Of a stretch of DNA of 64,000 bases, positions 59,863 to 64,000 are shown piece after piece (position 1 is the first letter of the stretch; each line of letters starts with the position of its first letter). The notes beneath the pieces are model-generated. The model was not told the DNA's origin. It saw nothing but the letters and a program-made list of their open reading frames with translations, and did no database searches. The DNA comes from Plasmopara viticola (taxonomy: Eukaryota; Oomycota; Peronosporomycetes; Peronosporales; Peronosporaceae): contig MBPM02000006.1 of the NCBI GenBank assembly GCA_001695595.3, forward strand, positions 682,001 to 746,000, given 5' to 3'. Made by a program: the position numbers and the translations under genes.

Positions 59863-62800
59863 ATGAGCTCTGACGCAAATTTGACTGTCGATTCTGCTTG
59901 CCAGGACGAAGGGCACGAGACACAAGACTCTCCGGCGCAATACGTGCTACTTGAGACTCCCATGAAGAATTTCATGCGTCTAGGTACGTTTGCTCACGAC
60001 GATGAGGCAGGATTGACAGGACCGATCTGCTCGAATGAATTAGCCGACTCACCAGACCCTCCAGCAAACACAATGGCGCAGAATCTTCCACGTGAGCTTC
60101 AAGCCATCACAGTGGAGGATTTACAACAAGAGACAGGGTCTCAATCAGGCCAAAAGCGCAAAGGCAACAGTACAGAACATACGATGCAGACGAGTTCCGT
60201 GGCGCCTCGTGACTCGGAAGTCATGCCAATATTACCCACGAGATACTTTGACAGCCAATTCCAAAGTAATTCCTATTTTTCAAAAAAATTGTTCCGCCTG
60301 TCTCAGTTGATAGTCTTGGGCGATCTCGTTGGGCTTGGCATGTTTTATTTTAGCAACTCCGACAACCACCGATCTTTTCTCTTCTTTCTCGTCCATAGTC
60401 ATGACTCAAGTTGTGCCACATCGTTGGCACTGGCTGCGTTAGTGTACCACCTTTGCCCCGCCGTCTTTATTCTCGGACTGCCAGCTTCCGGGTTACGCGT
60501 GTTTGAACCCTTTCGAAGAGAACATCGGATTGATCGAGGTGGTAGACTGCAAAAAGTGAAACGAACCGTGTGCCTCCAAGTGTGTGAATTAGTTGGCGTT
60601 GGCATCTTCTTGTATATCACGCTGATCCTTAGCATTGGGATCTATTACGTTGCGAGTGGCAAGATCTTTGTTGGCTGTGAAGCTAATCTTCCAGCATATG
60701 TCTTTTGCGGCTTTGCACTCGTCATGTTCTGGCTACTCTTTGTGCTCATGCGAGCTTTTGCGGGCTTTCGTGAGCATATCAAGATGCAATTGGGTGCTTT
60801 CAAAGAATGTGATCAAACGGGCGACATTAAGGCTCATATGGTACGCTCCAAGATGAAGTGGAGAAAGCGGCATCAGGAGAAATACGGCACTAGTATTGAG
60901 TCGACACTTGCATCCATTCAAATTCAAGACATAAAAAAGCAATTGTTTCGTGGAGCTCAACTCGGGGATCTCAAACTCCTTCGCCGCTCGATTCAAAGTG
61001 CTCAAACACATTTGGGGGAGAAGTTTGCACTAGACTTGTACCCGGATCCCGTCATGATATTTGGTATCTTTGGCTTGGCGACGAAAAACCCCATGCACGT
61101 CGCGGCGTACCAAGGCAACATTGCGGCCTTGGAATTGCTATACAAAGCAAAATTTCGAGTCAATGCGTTTGATAAAGTCTCGCGTCAACGGTTTAGTACA
61201 GGAGATCTCTTTTGGTACTTTGCCAGTTTTTTTATTCCGAAGCTTGTGGTGCCAGCCGATGATACTAACAGCTCTGTCTTTAAAACGACATTAGTGACTC
61301 CATTGCACTGTGCCGTCAGTACCGGCCGTCTAGCAGCCGTACGATGGCTCATTGCGCATGGCGCTAACGTCAACCTTTGCTCCAAATCGTCGTATCGCAG
61401 TGAAAGTCGGTTGCCGCCTATCTTTCTTGCTGATCACCCCGAGATTGTGCACGAGCTGCTGCGAGCTCGTGCCAATCATCTTGCGATTCCGGATCCAGGG
61501 CATATAAATACCGTGACAGTCCTTCAACTTGCGTATCTACGTGGCAATTACGCCGTCGCCCAAGTGCTGGAAGATTGGGGAGGTGACGTGGCGCTTACGC
61601 CACTGCACGCTGCAGCAGCGATGGATGATGTTGCAACGATTCGATCGTTACTGCGTAAGAACGTTCACCCGGACGTGCTGGGTGAGCTCGGTTACGTTGG
61701 ACTGAATAAACGAACGCCTTTGCACTGGGCTGCTGTGAATGGAGCAGTCTGCGCGTTAGAGATTCTATTAGCGGCCAAAGCGAATGCGAATTTTCAAGAT
61801 GCGCAGGGACGGACGGCTCTTCACTGGGCAGCTCGTGTTAACCGTCTCAATAGCGTCAAAGTGCTGTTAGCATACGGTGCTGACCCGACGATCGTCGATG
61901 ACGGGGACATGACACCAATCATGTGTGCAGCTTGTGCAGGAGGAACTAGTGTCGACATGTTTAAGGTGTTGGTTGCTAGTGGAGGCGACATGAACCACCA
62001 ACTTGGCTTGACAGGTGATACGGCATTGCATCTAGCCGTGAAACTCGACGATCAACAGACGGCCTTGGCGCTACTGAGTATGGGAGGAGACCTTATGCAA
62101 ACGAATCACGATGGGTTTCGTCCAATTGATTGTACGACATCGACACGACTGCAATTTGAGATTAAACGCGCAGCAGGAACGCGCGATGTCATGATTAGTT
62201 ATACGCACTCGCATTTGGAGTTTGCGCTCAAGTTACGAAAATCGCTGGAAGACGCACACATTACAGTGTGGCTCGATCTCATGGATCCAAGCGGAATTGG
62301 CGGTGGGTCCGTCTGGCGCGAGGAAATTGCACGTGGGATTACTAATGCCGCAGTCGTGCTGTGTATCCTGACTGAGGACTATACCCGGTCGGAATGGTGT
62401 CTGAAGGAACTGGCTTTGGCCAAACAGGTAGGCACTCCGATTCTGGCGATTTCGACGGAACATGCGCAGATTTCGGAAGAATTGCAAGTCTATTTGTACA
62501 CACGACAGCTCGTGCCGTTTGAACGTGCCATTTTAAAGGTGGAAGACGTGAATGGGAACGAAGTGCGGTATACCTACGATGAAATTGCGTACAGGGACCA
62601 GCTGCGGATGTTGCTGGATGGGATGCGCGATGTAATTGAAAAGCGCAAGGAAAAGAACATTAGACGCAACATGCGGCGTACCGAAACGAATCCACTCACT
62701 CACTCAAGTTATACACCGAGCGGATTGCGTAGTCGACGTCTCAAGCATACTGTCTCTAGTTCGAGCTGTACAAGCACGTACGGCATGGACTCGATGAAGA

Positions 62801-64000
62801 TTGATGAGAGAACACTCACATCGTCAGCGATCAATCCTTTACATTATAGCGTGTTGAGCCCAACGACTTCGTCGATGCACAAAGAGTATGAGACTTCGAC
62901 AAAGCCGTACATGCTGCATGCGACCCGGCATCGTAATTTACATGGATCGTCCCAATCGATCGGGTCAATGAAAGTCTTGCCGCCTGGCGTGCGACATCGT
63001 TACGACTTTAACGGTACGAATCTGAGCGCTTTGAGTAGTTCGAGCAGCTCCAATAGCTATGTTGATGACTGTGGTGAATCGGACGGTGTTGTGCTTGATG
63101 CGGGCGGCTACTATTTTCATCGAACCATGAAGAAGGAGGACGTCATCCAGCATGGAAGCCGAACTCCTACTCTCTCGGACAAGAACTTAAAGGGGGGCAA
63201 AGCGCCGTCAACCAGTGACAGTATTGTTGAAAATCTACATGACCTGAACACGGCAACTGCCAGTGGTGAGCAGTGTGTGTTTATTAGCCACGGAGACTAT
63301 CACCAGCGATTTGTGCAAAAATTATGCGTGGAATTGTGTCGAAACGGCGGTTTACGGTGCTATGTCGACCGCAAGCACATGGTCCAGCTCTCCTCGACGA
63401 TTGATGAAGAGAAAGAGGAGGAAGTGGACAAGATCAAGTCAAAGCGTCGAATGAATGAAGACATGTCGATGCGGATTCACGACGCGAAAGAAGCAATTCT
63501 CAAGTGTTCAGCGTTCATGCTTCTTGTGTCGGAAAAAACGTTAGCAAGTGAGTTGGTCAAAGACCAATTGGCATTTGCCGAAGATAAAGGGAAAAAGATT
63601 TTGCCCGTCGTTGTGAATCGCACGGACTTTAGTCTGGATGTCAAGTACAGTTTGGCCCGCAGTGAGTTTGTTCACTTTTTTACGAAAGGCGACATGATGG
63701 CTTTTCAGCAATCCTTACGACACTTGTTGCTGGCGTTGCATGCAGAAGTGTATGGAATGAGAAGCGGAGATTTGCCACCTCATCTGCGTCCGCCTTGTAG
63801 CATGTACTCGATTGAAGATGTTGCGTACGGTAATGGAAGCAATGGACATCTTCGTGGAGGGTTTGCCAACTTACGTGACACCTCCCTGTCGGCAGAGAGT
63901 TCCTGGAATCCATCGTTTCAAATGTCGCAAAGTCTCATTTCGACTTCTCGAAGTGACAAGTCGCCCTTTGTCTTGCCGTCACCGCGTCTTTCGCAGACAT
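59863..64000 (+). CDS. 4TM-ankyrin-TIR-TIR membrane protein (paralogue B), 3' end outside window
   Basis: From ATG 59863 the frame stays open to the window edge, at least 1379 aa without an intron; the stop lies outside. Four membrane segments are predicted at about 148-165, 184-205, 239-263 and 278-299. Ankyrin repeats occupy about 355-760, for example TPLHWAAVNGAVCAL. TIR1 starts at 774 (RDVMISYTHS) and carries W845-C-L-K-E849, the glutamate position of catalytic TIRs. A Ser/Thr-rich linker of roughly 230 residues follows. TIR2 starts at about 1138 (CVFISHGDYH), where the matching position is Gln1235 in VKDQLAFAEDKGKK. It shares its order and many motifs with paralogue A at 19602, including GGDVALTPLH in the ankyrin array. 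The likely role is membrane-anchored TIR signalling. It lies 621 bp after a glycosyltransferase gene in the same direction, with no evidence of linked function. Confidence 0.94.
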   Translation, partial: MSSDANLTVDSACQDEGHETQDSPAQYVLLETPMKNFMRLGTFAHDDEAGLTGPICSNELADSPDPPANTMAQNLPRELQAITVEDLQQETGSQSGQKRKGNSTEHTMQTSSVAPRDSEVMPILPTRYFDSQFQSNSYFSKKLFRLSQLIVLGDLVGLGMFYFSNSDNHRSFLFFLVHSHDSSCATSLALAALVYHLCPAVFILGLPASGLRVFEPFRREHRIDRGGRLQKVKRTVCLQVCELVGVGIFLYITLILSIGIYYVASGKIFVGCEANLPAYVFCGFALVMFWLLFVLMRAFAGFREHIKMQLGAFKECDQTGDIKAHMVRSKMKWRKRHQEKYGTSIESTLASIQIQDIKKQLFRGAQLGDLKLLRRSIQSAQTHLGEKFALDLYPDPVMIFGIFGLATKNPMHVAAYQGNIAALELLYKAKFRVNAFDKVSRQRFSTGDLFWYFASFFIPKLVVPADDTNSSVFKTTLVTPLHCAVSTGRLAAVRWLIAHGANVNLCSKSSYRSESRLPPIFLADHPEIVHELLRARANHLAIPDPGHINTVTVLQLAYLRGNYAVAQVLEDWGGDVALTPLHAAAAMDDVATIRSLLRKNVHPDVLGELGYVGLNKRTPLHWAAVNGAVCALEILLAAKANANFQDAQGRTALHWAARVNRLNSVKVLLAYGADPTIVDDGDMTPIMCAACAGGTSVDMFKVLVASGGDMNHQLGLTGDTALHLAVKLDDQQTALALLSMGGDLMQTNHDGFRPIDCTTSTRLQFEIKRAAGTRDVMISYTHSHLEFALKLRKSLEDAHITVWLDLMDPSGIGGGSVWREEIARGITNAAVVLCILTEDYTRSEWCLKELALAKQVGTPILAISTEHAQISEELQVYLYTRQLVPFERAILKVEDVNGNEVRYTYDEIAYRDQLRMLLDGMRDVIEKRKEKNIRRNMRRTETNPLTHSSYTPSGLRSRRLKHTVSSSSCTSTYGMDSMKIDERTLTSSAINPLHYSVLSPTTSSMHKEYETSTKPYMLHATRHRNLHGSSQSIGSMKVLPPGVRHRYDFNGTNLSALSSSSSSNSYVDDCGESDGVVLDAGGYYFHRTMKKEDVIQHGSRTPTLSDKNLKGGKAPSTSDSIVENLHDLNTATASGEQCVFISHGDYHQRFVQKLCVELCRNGGLRCYVDRKHMVQLSSTIDEEKEEEVDKIKSKRRMNEDMSMRIHDAKEAILKCSAFMLLVSEKTLASELVKDQLAFAEDKGKKILPVVVNRTDFSLDVKYSLARSEFVHFFTKGDMMAFQQSLRHLLLALHAEVYGMRSGDLPPHLRPPCSMYSIEDVAYGNGSNGHLRGGFANLRDTSLSAESSWNPSFQMSQSLISTSRSDKSPFVLPSPRLSQT

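Overview
The window looks like nuclear DNA of an oomycete, probably a downy mildew or Phytophthora relative (Peronosporales). The evidence is eukaryotic housekeeping genes with short GT-AG introns of about 50-75 nt, closely packed genes, AT-rich gene-poor DNA full of decayed Ty3/gypsy sequence, and two large 4TM-ankyrin-TIR proteins. The species cannot be fixed from the sequence alone.

Layout. Positions 1-7.0 kb hold no gene I can support, only a foldback hairpin at 4.07-4.18 kb. A SINE-like repeat (7.10-7.43 kb) sits just upstream of a compact gene island at 7.6-15.4 kb: SMC1 (cohesin ATPase, +), a conserved-looking unknown protein (-), a five-exon OCIA-like two-membrane-segment protein (-), PSMG4 (proteasome assembly chaperone, -) and SMNDC1/SPF30 (Tudor splicing factor, +). 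The last two diverge from a 130-bp shared intergenic stretch. At 19.6-24.2 kb is a single-exon 1533-aa protein with four membrane segments, an ankyrin array and two TIR domains. From 24.2 to 57.2 kb no intact host gene was recognised. That stretch holds a second SINE-like copy with a target-site duplication, a 3-unit tandem repeat, a nearly full-length but dead Ty3/gypsy element with both LTRs (35.9-41.8 kb), and an older minus-strand gypsy relic (50.2-51.6 kb). At 57.2-59.2 kb is a membrane-anchored UDP-glycosyltransferase, followed at 59.86 kb by a second 4TM-ankyrin-TIR-TIR gene that runs off the window end.

Functional themes. The 7.6-15.4 kb island is basic nuclear and organelle housekeeping. 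The most unusual content is the pair of same-strand paralogues at 19.6 and 59.9 kb. Both have the same order: 4 membrane segments, ankyrin repeats, TIR1, disordered linker, TIR2. In both, TIR1 keeps the WCxxE glutamate used by NAD-cleaving TIR domains, while TIR2 has glutamine at the matching place. They look like duplicated membrane receptors or signal transducers pairing a potentially catalytic TIR with a pseudo-TIR, now separated by about 35 kb that includes many transposon remains. This functional reading is inference; the architecture is read directly from the sequence.
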